Of a stretch of 64,000 bases of DNA, positions 33,584-47,500 are shown piece by piece. A program made the translations under genes and the position numbers. This DNA comes from Styela clava. Lineage: Eukaryota > Chordata > Ascidiacea > Stolidobranchia > Styelidae. The stretch is taken from contig NC_135257.1 of assembly GCF_964204865.1 (NCBI RefSeq), forward strand, positions 12,112,151 through 12,176,150, read 5' to 3'. Under the pieces are notes generated by a model. The model ran no database searches. It had not been told where the DNA came from and worked only from the letters and a program-made list of their open reading frames with translations. The stretch's first letter is position 1. Every line of letters begins with the position of its first letter.

Positions 33584-36500
33584 ATGGGTGTTAATACTTG
33601 GAGAATATTGATAGTCCTCATAATAACATATGAAGTAGATCTAACAGTTGGAAAGAGTGAGTTTTTTTTTGTTGTAACAATAGTCCTGGATATAAAATAC
33701 TTGTAAAAATGAAAAGGTTTCTTGCTCTCACCTATTGAGGCTATAGCTGATTGCTGAAATATTTAGATATAGTCTGTTCAGGCATGGGTGCGTACTGAAT
33801 CCTGTCACACGATTTAAAACTAGATGTCTGCGCCACGTTAGGGAATTTTTAAAATAAAATGGCGAAACAACATAGGTATGGAACATTTTCCTACTTTGAT
33901 ACAAGTGTACTATAGTGTAGGACAGGGGTCGGCAACCTTTTGTCGCTCGCGGGCCAAAATTAGAGGTTGCAAGTCATTGGCGGCCGAACATATTTTTAGA
34001 AAGTTGAAAACCAAACAAATGACACTTTTTATAAATAAAAATCAAGCAGTAATACATTTTTCGAATAAATATAGATTTATTTCCTCATTGCACTGCATCT
34101 CAAAAAATTTCATTTGAATATTTCCGGCGCTATTGAAACCTTTGCACTTAGCACCAACTTTTTTGCGTTTTGTTGCCATTTGTCTAATTATAATTAAATT
34201 ATAGGCTCATTAAACCAGTAATTGTAAATTATATAATTGTTAGGTTATAATATAATTTAGTCTACACGTGTCTCACAATAAATTCTGTTTCGTAAAAAGT
34301 ATAATAGTCAAAACAGCCGTTTTGTTACTATAATTCAGTGAGGCGTCGCGGGCCGAATTGCATTACTCCGCTGGCCGTAGGTTGCCGACCCCTGGTGTAG
34401 GACTACGAATATTAACAAATCCTATTCCAGCTTCATTTTAAATTTTCTTCCAGTTGTGTAAGCATGAAATTTTGTATGCTTTTCAGGTTGCCACTACAAC
34501 AACCTACATGCATTATATGGATGGACATTGGTGAAGAGTCCTGGATATCCAAGAAAATTTCCATCTCAGACACAGTGCTGGTGGAAGTATGATTTTTTTC
34601 CAAATTTTTCGTTTGCTATTTGATCGATTAGAACGGTGTTTGGCAATTATTTTGAGTAGTCAGTGTATGTACGTATTATCATAGCGTATTGAAAAATAGC
34701 ACAGGCAAGATATAAAAAGATTAATCGAAATTGTGTCGTGGTAGTAGAAACATTTTCTTCTTTCCATTATTAGTTTGTGATTTAATTGGCCTAACAACAA
34801 GGCCTAATAATTCTTTTCATTCGTCCCTGTGCGGACGCACTATTGTAAGATTCTCCCAAACCGAATATCAGATTATTCGAATTATGTTACTTGCACAAGA
34901 CTATTATATAATAGTGAAATAGGCAATTATGGGACTTTTTAAATTTAATTTTCTCTGTTGAAAGCTATGAAAAACTGATACTAAAAAGTGCTTCGTCTAC
35001 GTCGTTGCTAGCCACAGGAGTACTTGGTTGAGCTCTATGGGAACATTTTACCCTTTATAGCTATTTTCGAAAATCCTGTTATAGGAAGTGCTAGAATAGA
35101 TCATAGTGACCAAACGAAAGCTCATAGTTTGCAATATCATGCTGCCAAGTATGTAAAATATTCAGAATATTTAAGTTGCCCAGTCTGATGACGCAAGTGA
35201 AGAATTTTGTTATTCAGCTGAATGGCACGGATTGATCAGATAAAATATGTAGCAACGAAAAGACATTTAACCTTAAAGGTAGTCAGACAAAAAAAAAGAG
35301 ATCTTGCAGAGTGGCAACGTCGGCAGAGGTGCTCGAGTTCAGTCAGGAATAGGGAAAGTGAAATCTTCTATATATATATATATATAAATATCTGAGTCGA
35401 AACGTTGGTTCCCACTCCGTATACTCCTGTACACAACCCCATGATAGTATATTCGAAAAAAAAAAATATGAAAGAGCAAAATTAAGTCCCGTCATAATAT
35501 TGATGGAAAAGTGGCCTAAACACTATCATATTTATATGCATTGAATGAGCTCATGGAACGTGTTAGTGGAAATTTCCAAGATAAATCTGCTATCCGATAA
35601 ACTAGAATTCAACGGATCTTTATAACGTTCAATATGGTTGAACGTCCAAAACCACATACTCAGAACCAAAACTCTGGTCATTGTCAAAGTACGCCACTTC
35701 GACGATGGTACACAGATATGCAGATATATTCCGTAATGACTCCAAATTAGGAAACAATTTAGGACAGAGAAAAGGTCATGGGAATGGTAGAGAAGGACAT
35801 ATCTCAAAATGACCTAACTTTCTACGCTCGTGTCACTTTATGCTGTATTTGTGTTGTCACGATTTATGACTTCAAATTCTCCATTTTACAATTTAGAACC
35901 ACATCCAGCTGTTTAGAGCAGGTGTTTATCCTAAGCTCCCGAATTAAATAATTAAAAGTTTTATTATACCTAATTTAAATTCCGTTTAGCACGATTAATT
36001 TTTTATGCAAAGTTCCTGTCTTTTGCTTATTGTAAATGTTTTGTTATTTTCGGCTAGATCGCTAAAATAGATGATGATTTTTAGTTTTTGGCTAAGACGA
36101 AAGAATCGCAAAAAAATGATATACATATAATATATTATATATGTGGAGGAATGTTTTTAAATGCCCTTTACTTATATAGAGCGCGTTTTTCAGACAATCT
36201 ACTTGTGAATATTGCTTGGTCCTACACGAGATGGTAAAACAATGTTATCCAAGTTAACATTCTTTGTATTTCATTATATATAGCGTTAGAAAGTTTAGAA
36301 GAATAGCAAGATTATGTGACCTTGAAAATGTGCTTATGTTTAGTGTATATTGATTTAGAATCACGGAGTTTTCATTCTAGTACGCCCTGTGTCTGAAAAG
36401 GCCGTCATCTTTTCGTTACAGCACAGACTACACAATTTGTTACATCCGGATGAGTTGTTTATATTGAGTTAACTTAACCAGACTAGTAACCTTAGTACAA

Positions 36501-39500
36501 TATTTGCGAGCGTGTTTTGTTACTGATATTGAAGTTGTCGAAATAGTTTCTGTGACAGGCAATAATTTAAGAGCGTAGCCTTAGGCTAAATTGAGGTAAA
36601 ATCGTTTATAAAACCTGGTCAAGCCAGCTTGGCTAAACGTTCAGATGATAATTAGCCGAGGCTGACAAAGTACCTGATTATTACGCTGATTTATATATAA
36701 AGAAGGTATTTGATCACAAATTTACGTAGTTTACTAGCGCGAGTTTAGCTTCATTGCAAAGTCAGGTTATAGGTTTAGTCAGTGTATGAAATTCTAAATA
36801 AATTTTACCATGGCAAAGTCAGTGGTCGTTCCTGTTTAGTATTAGCCGTATAGTTATACTATATAGTTATATTAAAAACTAACTATTTCTCGATCTCCAT
36901 CATTGTACGACGAAGATGATGTACGATATTTGATGTGCATTATTATGCACTACTATTTTCATCTTCTTGTTAGGCAGATATTGACACCTCGCACAATAAA
37001 GTAACCTTATTTAATATTGCAAATGTTTGATTCATTCCAGAATATCTGCTCCGCCTCAATATAAAATCCAATTAGAGCTCACTGACTTTGCATTGGTGGA
37101 ACCAAATTCACAAAATAGATGCATTTGGCAGTGGTTGAATGTTGTAGATGGAACAATTAAAGAAGGCGAAGATGAAACAGGACCAGGTCAACCGCCCATG
37201 TTAACTTTATGTGGAACTAATCGCCCAAGAATCGTCATATCGAGTGGTCAGTCATAGATATTTTAATTATTATGTAATGTCAAGGGGAATATATGACGGA
37301 TCGTTGAAAAATCTGTTTTTTCAGTCAATAGCAATTGGAGGTGAGAGGGTCATATATGGTTAAATAGTGAACTTCTTTAAAGTTTTTATATATGAATTCT
37401 ACAGTAACAGACTTTTAATAAAGATTTAAAATTAACTTGCAATATATGTGAGATTGTAATAACGTGTTTTTTATTGAAAACTTTCCTAGGTAATACTTTG
37501 AGATTAAATTTGCACTCTAACGCTGCTGCAGCATCATCTTCATACAGAGGATTTTCAGCAAGATATAAATACACAACTGACGCCGCGTTTATGCCATGTA
37601 AGGTACTTTATATTTCATATTCAATTTCAACATCAATCAGACGAATGCCACAGCGTTTGGTAATTTGGTGTAATAAGTTGTTGTAAACATACTATAACGA
37701 GCGTGTAAGCCCGAACGCACAACTGCAAGCGCTTACACGTTTTGATCGGCTTTGCTTATCAAGAGTGAATCACAAGCAATTATGAAAGCAAACAAAATAT
37801 TTACAATAAAATAAATAAAAATTTAATTATACCTAAATATATCCACGATATTTTGTTCTCTATTTATCGGAGTCTTGTCTAGATTTCTCGTTAACCCTTT
37901 TCCTTCCTTTTAAAATGCACCGGAGTGCAGTGGAGCGTAGTCGAGTCGAATACCTTCTAGTCTAGAGCCTAGACAAGAGAACTCGAAAACCCTAAACTAC
38001 AAACTTTGTGATGCTGAAACGGACTTTTGCTAAACTGCTATAACCCTTTATTTTTAAAAATTTTCCCCTCAGTGAATAAGTGAATTTTAACCATTTAAAT
38101 TGGTGATATAACCTACTTTTTTCAGCAAGCATGTCGAATCTTTTACCGAGTTCTGCTGCTTCTCCTGGCAAGCCCCCTGCCGCACCGGCATCATCTTCAG
38201 GAATTCGATCCATAGGAGATGTCATAGCACCATTTGCTAAATCAAGGCCTCTTCCACCCAACCCTAATGCCGTGTTGACGCTTAAGAATCGAAGAACCGA
38301 AGCTAAAAATCGAGCAAGGAACGAAGCTGAAAATAGCCATAATAATAACGGCCCAGTTTACTATAGTGGAGGTAGAAATCCATCGCAATATGAAAAACCG
38401 ACAACAAGGATTATTCCAACATTGGGTGAGCAGTGTCCAATTTGACGTACGGTCATTTCAGTAGATTTTCGTATATCACCATTCGTCCGTAATTTATCGA
38501 AAATGTGATCTTCCTTTACATCTCTGACTGTGCGTGGTCTTTCTTCGAGAAAATTGTCATGAAAAATCTTTCATGTAATACCGACATAATTCGAGATAGT
38601 CACAGTTAGCATTCCATTGACCGACCATTACCTTGTTCAGTGATGGATCTCCATTATTTCGGAATGAGTGCACGTGACAATGCTTCGAGAAAATGTTTTA
38701 AGCCTGTATATCAGCACCCATATAGATCTAATTCTAGAATAACGACCCATGGATCGTGACCACCAGTGCTTTCAGTTTTCGTGCAATATCTAATAAAAAA
38801 ATTAAAAACACAGAAAGTAAGTCATCGAAAATGGCATTGAACTCATCAATCAATATCAAAATGACCGCGAGTACCAATAGTTGAATAAATATCATTTCTC
38901 CTCTTTTTCAGCAAATAATATTATACAACAAGATGAACTGCCATCTCGAAGAAGTAAACCGCTTCCTCACGAAATCAAAATTTTGTTGGCTGTTCTTGGA
39001 ACTGTAGGTGCAATAGCCTTGGTGTTATATCTGCTGAAAAGAATTTTTTATGATAAGGCTCATAAAAAAAGTTCCGGCAAAATAATGCACGCGTATGCTC
39101 ACTTTCGACATTTCAAAAAGAAGAGAAAAAATAAAAAGGACGAAGAGGAAGGCGATAGAAAGGTAAATACAATCTCAGCTAGCATTGCTGAAAGTACTAG
39201 CGGAACATTGAGAACGAGAGATTCCGAAGTAGCAAGCTCCAATGAAAACTATGGTAAAGACCAACATAACGTGATGCATCCGCGGCGGACCCATCCACAG
39301 CAATCGGAAATCACTGAAAATTCTAACAACGACAAATCAAGGAAAGATGTCGAGGCTGTACAAGTTGCAGTACCTACAACTAACGACAAACACCGTAAAA
39401 ATGAGCACGAGCGCAAGTCGGGCAGTAGGCAGCAGCGTCACGAACGCGACAACAGAGAGCGAGAAGAATCCAATTCTTCGTCTAACCATGGGTATCATGA

Positions 39501-39846
39501 GCAACACGAAAGAAGAAGGCGAAGAACACGTCGTCGTGAAGTACCGAACGATACTGTTCCAACCGAAAATAACTCGAAACCAAAACAAAGTCGGTCTGGC
39601 CAAGGCAGAAGAGAACAGGGAAAGGAGAGTATAACAATAGAAAAAAATGATAGGGGACAACAACGCCGGGCACAAACTGGAACGCGTGGATCCAGGAATC
39701 CCCACCCTGAAAAACGAAATAGAAAACATCATACTAAATCGTTTTCAGATAAAAGTCAAAACCGACGCAATATTTCAGACTATTCCAGCGACGATAAACC
39801 AAACAGTTCTAATAAAAAATCATGGAGGGATAGAGCTTACTCGTGA
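33584..39846 (+). CDS. CUB-domain single-pass membrane protein with long basic cytoplasmic tail
   Basis: Six exons joined in frame: 33584-33656, 34487-34586, 37041-37246, 37490-37597, 38126-38425, 38912-39846 (573 residues). Residues 1-17 (MGVNTWRILIVLIITYE) look like a signal peptide. A single CUB domain (about 26-150) shows GWTLVKSPGYPRKFPSQTQC, WWKISAPPQYKIQLELTDFA, LTLCGTNRPRIVISSGNTLR and YRGFSARY, the usual CUB order with four Cys. A Pro/Ser-rich linker follows, then a transmembrane helix at about 286-304 (ILLAVLGTVGAIALVLYLL) and a ~270-residue tail that is extremely rich in Arg, Lys, Ser and Glu. All introns are phase 1. The fold suggests an extracellular ligand-binding receptor. No LDLa, kinase or other domain is seen, so the partner is unknown. 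AATAAA lies at 40358-40363. Exons and frame are good; exon 1 is the least certain. Confidence 0.8.
33923..34394. mobile_element. Non-autonomous hAT-type element in intron 1 of the CUB gene
   Basis: The left end CAGGGGTCGGCAACCTTTTG and the right end, reverse-complemented, CAGGGGTCGGCAACCTACGG share 15 bases. The 8-bp flanks GTGTAGGA (33915-33922 and 34395-34402) are identical. The subterminal 'cgctcgcgggccaaaatt' and 'cgcgggccgaattgcattac' are typical of hAT elements. 472 bp, no ORF of note. The intact ends and perfect duplication suggest fairly recent insertion. Confidence 0.88.
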
Positions 39847-40357
39847 TCGCTCTCCAAATATTTGTATAAAACAGAAACTTGAATACAAGGTATATCATGC
39901 ACGCACAATTTATTTTTTATTTTTTTGCGCTTGATGTATGCTGCAAAAAGTTGACAGTATGCTATTATCATTTTTTAGAAACATCCAAAGAGCAAAAACA
40001 TGGAACTGACATAATGACAGTTTTTAATTATCTTCTACGTGCATACGTACTATTTAAAATGTACAAATTTTAAAAAGCGATTTCCTTAAATCTGTCAATA
40101 TGTATGAAATAATACTGAATGTCCCGTCAAGGTTTCTGTACGTAATAGTCGTGGTCGACATTAATAATTTTGAGAATACTTTCTGTCAAAGCACTCTAAG
40201 GGTACATTTCAAGGTTCATATAACACCAACAAAAAAATTGAGATTTCTTTGCAGATATCCTACTGCTTGGCATGGTATAAATATAATACAAAGGAACCAT
40301 TTAGCTAGATTTATTCAAATTTGTTGAAAATGTAAAATCTTTTTTTTTTCCAAATTT

Positions 40358-40363
40358 AATAAA
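40358..40363 (+). terminator. Polyadenylation signal of the CUB gene
   Basis: AATAAA about 510 bp after the CUB-gene stop codon, in an A/T-rich 3' UTR. The gene is tail-to-tail with the minus-strand transporter, whose own signal is at 41504-41509, so the true intergenic gap is only about 1.1 kb and holds no gene. Confidence 0.5.
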
Positions 40364-41503
40364 GCAAAGCATTCATAAACTGCATTTTTTTTAAATAGAG
40401 CATAAGTCACTGGATGTTCAGAATTCATACGATTGTTGCGAATCTCCTTTTTTAATCATAATAGGGTACCGATTACCGAGTATGTTCAGTCAGCTGTTTA
40501 TCAGATTACAAACATTTTTCGTAATATCGTAAGTGACTTACCGAACTCTATTTCCCAAATTTATCAAAATCATTCTACCCCGAAAAGTTTTCAATTGACC
40601 ACTCTACTTGGTTGACCACTGCCCCTTATCCTTCTAAAATCACTAAAAACCATTCTCAACGAAATTTCTACCAAAAAAGTTTTTTCAAATACTTCTGTCA
40701 TGCAATGCAGTTGAGTTGCTGTTGATAATTACTGGAAAGAAGGAGAAGCATTAGCTAAGTTTAGGACCCGAATAGTTTGACCACCCTGCCAAAAATCAAG
40801 CGCTATCCTGCATTAAAACTAGGAATATTGTATAAAGATTTGATACGACTAAGGAACTATTTGTAGGCATCACTACGATTGGAGTTCTAAAAATTGGACA
40901 ATATTCGATTTCACTTATGAAATTGTGTCATATTCGTAACCAAGTGCTGCCCATATTCAGTCAACTTATATTCATGACCAACAACGTTTTGATGCCATTT
41001 CGAACGCATTGAAATTGAACCTTTCAGCTATATCGCACATATGAGATGTATGTGTATGTAAGTATGTGAAAATGTTATATTATTTTTTTGAAAATAACTG
41101 AATTTAAGCAATAGATATATATTATATTTGTATACAAAATCGCTCCCGGAAAAAAGTTTATCGAATTTTTTACCAACAGTTAATTCAAAATATTGCAATA
41201 ATTTTGAATGCTCAATTCTTTATGAGATCTCATATTCAAATATTATAATCAATTTCTTATCTATATATCAAAAATTCCACCCGCATAGGGACGGACAATT
41301 TATTTTTTGTTGAATCGTCCGTCAAATGCGGTTGGTGGTGCGAGAATCGACTCTAGGAGACAAAGCCGCCTCCTTCGATATTATTTAAGTTGAGATGGTT
41401 CATGGACAATTATTTACAACCATGATATTAGTTTTATTAAGGCAACACTAAAGACATAAAAACATGTTGACCTATGTGGGCTGATATATATACTTTGCTG
41501 TTA

Positions 41504-41509
41504 TTTATT
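41504..41509 (-). terminator. Polyadenylation signal of the SLC5 transporter
   Basis: TTTATT on the plus strand (AATAAA on the minus strand) about 31 bp past the transporter's TGA at 41540-41542, giving a very short 3' UTR. Confidence 0.55.
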
Positions 41510-41539
41510 GAATTTGTAAAAATAAAAAAAAAGACTAGT

Positions 41540-44500
41540 TCATATAGGCGAGCGTTCATCTTCCATAGAAAACGCCTGGTTTGTTTCGCCGTTTTCTTGC
41601 ACTGCAACTCCCGGTAAGCTCCTCTCGGAATCTGAAAAATTGCTTTTTTGCGAAAATCCATTCGAATTCGGGTACGGTGGTGGATCAGGAGATGAAACGT
41701 CTCCATTTACTTTAGCTTCATCTACATTCAACGGGGAAATACTCTTCAGACTAATGTCTTTTACTTTGACCGGCTTTTCCTGGAATTATAGTTTTATTTG
41801 TTAAGGAAAATAAAGGAAAAGGAATCGATTGTGAACTACTAAATAAATTTAAAATTGAAACGCGAATGTATCAACGAGTATGAATTACAGAGAATGATAC
41901 GTATACTATACTCGGCAATAGCATATTCATACATTATATTTAATTATGTATTGTCAAATAATATTCTTACTTCATCAAAATCTTTTTCATGGGAAACTCC
42001 ACACCACATAAATCTACGGAATTTTGAAGGCAACCAGCAGAACATTTTGTGATCTAACAATGGAAGAATCAGTCTGGGGTCAACATTCTTCCGCTCTCGA
42101 TATCCGCCTGTGAAAAAGAAAAATTCATGAATCGCTTTTTCTTATTTTCCCACTAAAATCTCAACTCGTTCGGTAGTATATATAATGTCAGGCTGGGTAT
42201 AGATTTAAGCGTATGCATATAATTTTATTTTGGAGGAAGACGTGAAGAAGCAGCGGCCGGTATACAGTAAAACGAAAAATAGTATAGGATGGAATGTCGT
42301 CAGTGTTACTCATGTGTAAATTGTAATTTTTTGCCAAATATATTCTGGCACTAGGGAGCTAATTTTCACTTACAATATTGATAAAAATTGTGCATAACCC
42401 GATTATCAATTCTTAAAAATTTATATTTACTTACAACTTAGGAGGCTTACTACAAGTCCACAAATTAAGGTAGCACCGTAGCCTATGGCCGCATAGTAAG
42501 CATAAGACACTGAATAGAATTCTGCGATTGGAGGACGAACGGCAGCGGTTGTCGTTGACACAGTTGTAGTCATTACATCGGTAGATCCCATTGTTGTAAG
42601 CGTGTAGTTATTTGTAACATTTGCCACAGCGCAGCCGTCAATTGAGAGACTTTTGAAACCCATGAACTTAGGCAATGGTGCATAGATTGTGCTTCCAATG
42701 TAGATCCAAGTTGAAAGCGATATTCCCAATATCAAACCAGAGATAGCTCCCTGCAGAAAAACAATCACCGATTAGGGATTCGACTATATTTTATCGACCA
42801 CGTTAAAGAATTGAGTGAATTTTTTTTTAAGAATTATCTGAATTATCAGTCAATTTGTACTTCATCATTATTATTCTGGCATTCTAGCCAGTGTAGCCTT
42901 CTGAGTTCTCCTTCAGGTTAGCAATTAAATTGCAAAAAAATCAAAACAAAAAACACAACAGATACTATCGTTCGCCAGTAAATATTCTAGTTCATACATA
43001 CCGGAGAGTTAGCGCAGGGGAACGTTATTCCGAGTGAGAACAGGCCGAGTAACGGTCCACCTACGAGTCCAAGAACACTGAGAGATGCTTGTAAAACTCC
43101 CCCAAGAGTCGAAGCAAGAATAGCAAATCCGATGCACAGAGCTCCAAACAAGAAAACCATTCCTATCATAAAAGTGTATGTCATACTTGAGGTGATGTAA
43201 ATCTTCTCAGTCGTTTTTAATCAGCGTAAGGTTAAAATGTAATGTATATATATATAATTTATTGATCCATCACTCAAAATTCTAGTAAAAGTAGTTCTCG
43301 TTGTAGCCTACATAATCTTTGGGTTGGGAGTAATAATGATAACTTGAAACGAAACAAGTTTCTGTAAGTTTTCAACCCTAACACAAAATTTATTTACCTT
43401 TAGAAACCCAAGTCATAACTCTTTGTGACCATCCGACAAACGGTTGAATGAAATCTTTCACTGTCACACATGCCATTGCATTTATCCCGGAGGAAACGGT
43501 GCTGAAAGAGGAATTCAATATTATTATATTTTGCAAAGCATCCCACATATATACATCAGTGCGACATTTAAATCAAAATATTTTTTCAGGCAATGATATG
43601 ATCATATCCACTCGGTAGCAATGCGGTGCGATTTGCGGATATGTATTCAGCTTTGAAAGAAATCGGGTTCAAACTTTGATGATTACCCAAATCGACCAAA
43701 TTATTCTAGTTATGCAAATTGGACGGACTATCTCGACGTATATTTACGTATATAACTGTGTTCGAATTATAGCGATGAGACGACCTTAAAATTGGAAGCC
43801 CATTGCGCGATAGATTATATTCAACTTAGGTAGGCCGAATTGTAAGAGGATATTTATGACGTCATTATTATTATGTTTTACTGTTTACTATGTCGCTCGA
43901 TGCCACTATTGAGCAACGTTCCCTCTAAGCTGCGCGGCGGCGCAGTTGACCGAGAATCCCCGCGCAGTACTTTCGTTCTGCCGCGCACTGCATAAGTATT
44001 GACAGCAAGACAAGCTGAATACGTACTTTAATTTTCCGCGCAGACCTTTTTTTGAAGCTCACATGGCCTTCTATTCCACGCACCTAAGCAATCTCTTAGT
44101 TAGAGGGAACGTTGCTGTTGAGCTCTCTCTATCCGTATATACGGGCTTTGCTCTACATCGCCTGCTGTACTGTACGCTGCTTAGTGCTATGACTTTTGAT
44201 GTCTAAGTTATATCCTTTAACTCAAGCATCCTGAACAAATGTGTGTTTACCCACAAACAAACAGTAATATGTCACTGTGCATTTTAGAACTCGAAAGTTT
44301 CTTTTTCTTATATATGTGGAAAGCAGCCTACTTACCTGAGACAACCTGCGAATAATCCTGCCACAAACAAACCCGGCAATCCAGGCTGGTTGTTGAAAAT
44401 TAGTAGTATCATGTAAGGAAGAATCTATGATTTAAAAGAGAATCTTCTTGTAATGCATGCCGAGTGTTTGCATAATATACTTTATACTTGATCACACTTC

Positions 44501-47500
44501 CAGGATTATTGAGAGATATCGAAATATTTTACGATATAATAAGTAGACTAGGACTAGGTAACGTCAAGTAATTGATCTTGTTTACCTGATCAGGTTCAGA
44601 AATCTTTCCCGAGGCTAGTGGATCACAGTCTTTGAAGTATGCATAAGTTACAAATCCAGTCAAATAAGAAAGGCCCAAACAAAATATAGCAGCTATGACA
44701 CCAACGTAAAATCCCCTACACGAGAACAAGAAACATTGCATTACCGTGTTATTTGGAATAACATAAAAAATACCAACGATTTTTGTATCACGCAAAAACG
44801 TGCATTTGCTGGAGTGGAGGCCTACCATAATTGATATGTTTACGTATCTTTGTTATTGAGGTAGAGATATTATTTATTTCTCTTTCACAGAAATAGCTAG
44901 TTTATGACAGATGAATTTTTTGCCTAAGTCCACGAAGTATACAGCCGTTCATTTGAAGATTTGGTCATATAATGTCATCTGAGGTCATTATATGTTCATC
45001 ACTTAGCCTACTCAAAGCTATCAATGATGGTTCCATTACATTTGAGCCCACGTACATTTGAACCCATGACAATTGCACCTGCATACTATTGCACCTATGG
45101 TTTATCGGATACTTGAACCCATACAAACCCTAACCCATGGGTTTTAGCACCCGCATATAGATTGCACCCGCGGATATATACATGGGTTCAAATGTACGGT
45201 CACCATCAATGATAACTCAGGACTAGGGCTGGGAATTTCAGGGAAAACACTTTAACCGTTAACCGGGTAAAATCAACCGGTTAACCGCCGCGTGACGTTT
45301 GACCTAATAATTTATAATTTCAGCTTGTTACGTCACAAAGCCTATAAAGCAATTTTGCGTGTTCTTATCCCGGTATCGCTTATTAAAATTATTCACGAAT
45401 CGATATAGTTTCATGATTGCTCTGCTGCAAAGAGATAGGCAGCGTGGTTCGGGCGTGCGGAAGTATTTTAGAAAACCTGATTCCGTTGTTAAACGCAATT
45501 TATGTGACAAACTATCAGTGTTCGATGTGCAAATTTTACTTCGAGATATATATCATATAAAGAAAAACGGCATAAACAGCGCACTTGTTGTATGACATTG
45601 AATATCCGATTTTGCAATGAAATCGTGAACAATATATTTCAAAATCGACCGAAAACTGATTTTGAATTCATCATTATCAAATTTCCATAAGCAATCTTGG
45701 TACTTACATCATTTTTCACATTTATTGAGTCCTTACCCACATAGTTAGTAATATTCTTTTGAATTAAATGCCACAAGAGATAAATTTGCGATGACGTAAT
45801 CATATTTGAAGAAATTGTTAGGTATGAAGATGATTTGTACCTGAGATGTCAGTTAACGGTTAAAATAAATCGTAACCGTTAACCATCTGAAATCGGTTAA
45901 CCGGTTAACCATTCCCAGCCCTACTCAGGACACATTATCGGATAATATTAAATTCTAAGCTATGCAACAAGTTGGTTGGTTGGACAATTGTGATCAATAG
46001 GAAATATTTTCCAGTCGTAAGAGGGCTTTGAGAAGTTTCCTGCGCGGACATTAAAATTATGTATACGATGTAGTCTAGAATTGGTTTGTTTCTATGTATG
46101 CTACCACCCAAAATTCCTTCAACGACCTACTTTTTCGCTTCATATTCTGATTTACAACTAAGATATCGTTGAACTTGAGACTGATTCGTTCCGAAAACAC
46201 TGAGCCACAAAAATCCAAGTCCAATCACCATGCTCCAGAAAGTGTTACGGTATCTTGGGTCCGTTTGAAAACTGAAAGTAAAAATAAAGATTATGACTTT
46301 AGGGATTTTGATGCATCAAACACTAATTTACTAATACTTAGCGATGTTTACATTCAATTTTTTACTAAATTTACCAAATAGGTCCGAAAATTCTAAGTTT
46401 CATTCGATACATCTCTGAGTAGTAGTGAGAGTGAGAAGAAACGACAAGTACATCTCATTTTAAGTATTTTATATTCTTAAAAACAAATTAATTTTCTTAC
46501 TCTCATTCACTTGATATCATTTTTTTTTGTGGAAATATTCATTCTTAGTTAAACGCTCACTTTATAAAGTCGATTCTTCCTCCTTCTCTGCAAGCTTCCC
46601 AAACTTTGTTAAATCCTCCAACAGAAGTTACACTCACAGCAAGAGTGACTATCATACCGACGAGCAAAACCAATCCTTGGAATACATCAGTCCAAATCAC
46701 AGCTTTCAACCCACCCTGCAAATAACAAAAGTTTGACGTGGTAGGTCGTAAAATGTCTATTAATTTAGGTACGCCATAGTAAATAGGAAATTCGATAGAC
46801 TGGACGTCTGATTGACTGCTGAAATGGAGTGTTGCGCGAAGCGGTGTTTTCTTTTACCCCATGACATAGTTTGATGACATAACCCTACCCAACATAAAAA
46901 TGTGTTACTTGTCATATGTGAATATAATGCTTGACAGTGGAATACAGTTCATTTCAAATCGAATTGAACTTATGCCGAATGACAAACAATTCTGATCAAC
47001 ACAATACTGATTTCAAACTCACCAAAGTTGTGTAGAATGTACAAACGATACCGATTGTTGCCACTGCAGCCCACAAGTTGAAGTTTGTGACTATCAAGTA
47101 AGAAGATATCATTAATTCATTTCAGCAAATCGAAGCAAATAAAACAGGTAACGTCAGAACTCAGAATGAGAATGCTTATTGGACAGGGAGCACCACTGTA
47201 TCGTTTAACTGTATTTGTTTTCTAACCTCGATGACTCGCACATAAATTGCTGTTTTATTATAATTCATGAAAACACTATTTTGACATTTGACTCCCATTG
47301 CCTTACGTCAGGCTAGTCCACCAACTTCTAAGTTTGTGATTTTGATTTAAAGCATATGTATGAGCATTATATCAGATTTATGTGTAAGGAGCACTAGTTG
47401 ACTTTGCTTCGTTGGTCAGTGGACCCTATTGTCCATATATTTAAGCATAATTATCTTGTCCTACTTTAAGTGCACAGCTTAGATCAGGGTCGGCCAACCT

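Noticed and set aside
35370-35395. (TA)n run and similar runs near 49698, 59240 and 60120
   Set aside because: Simple microsatellites without further structure.
39337-39732. 131-codon minus-strand frame rich in Leu/Phe opposite the CUB-gene tail
   Set aside because: Antisense of a Lys/Arg/Glu-rich coding stretch naturally reads as hydrophobic. No acceptor, donor or family match.
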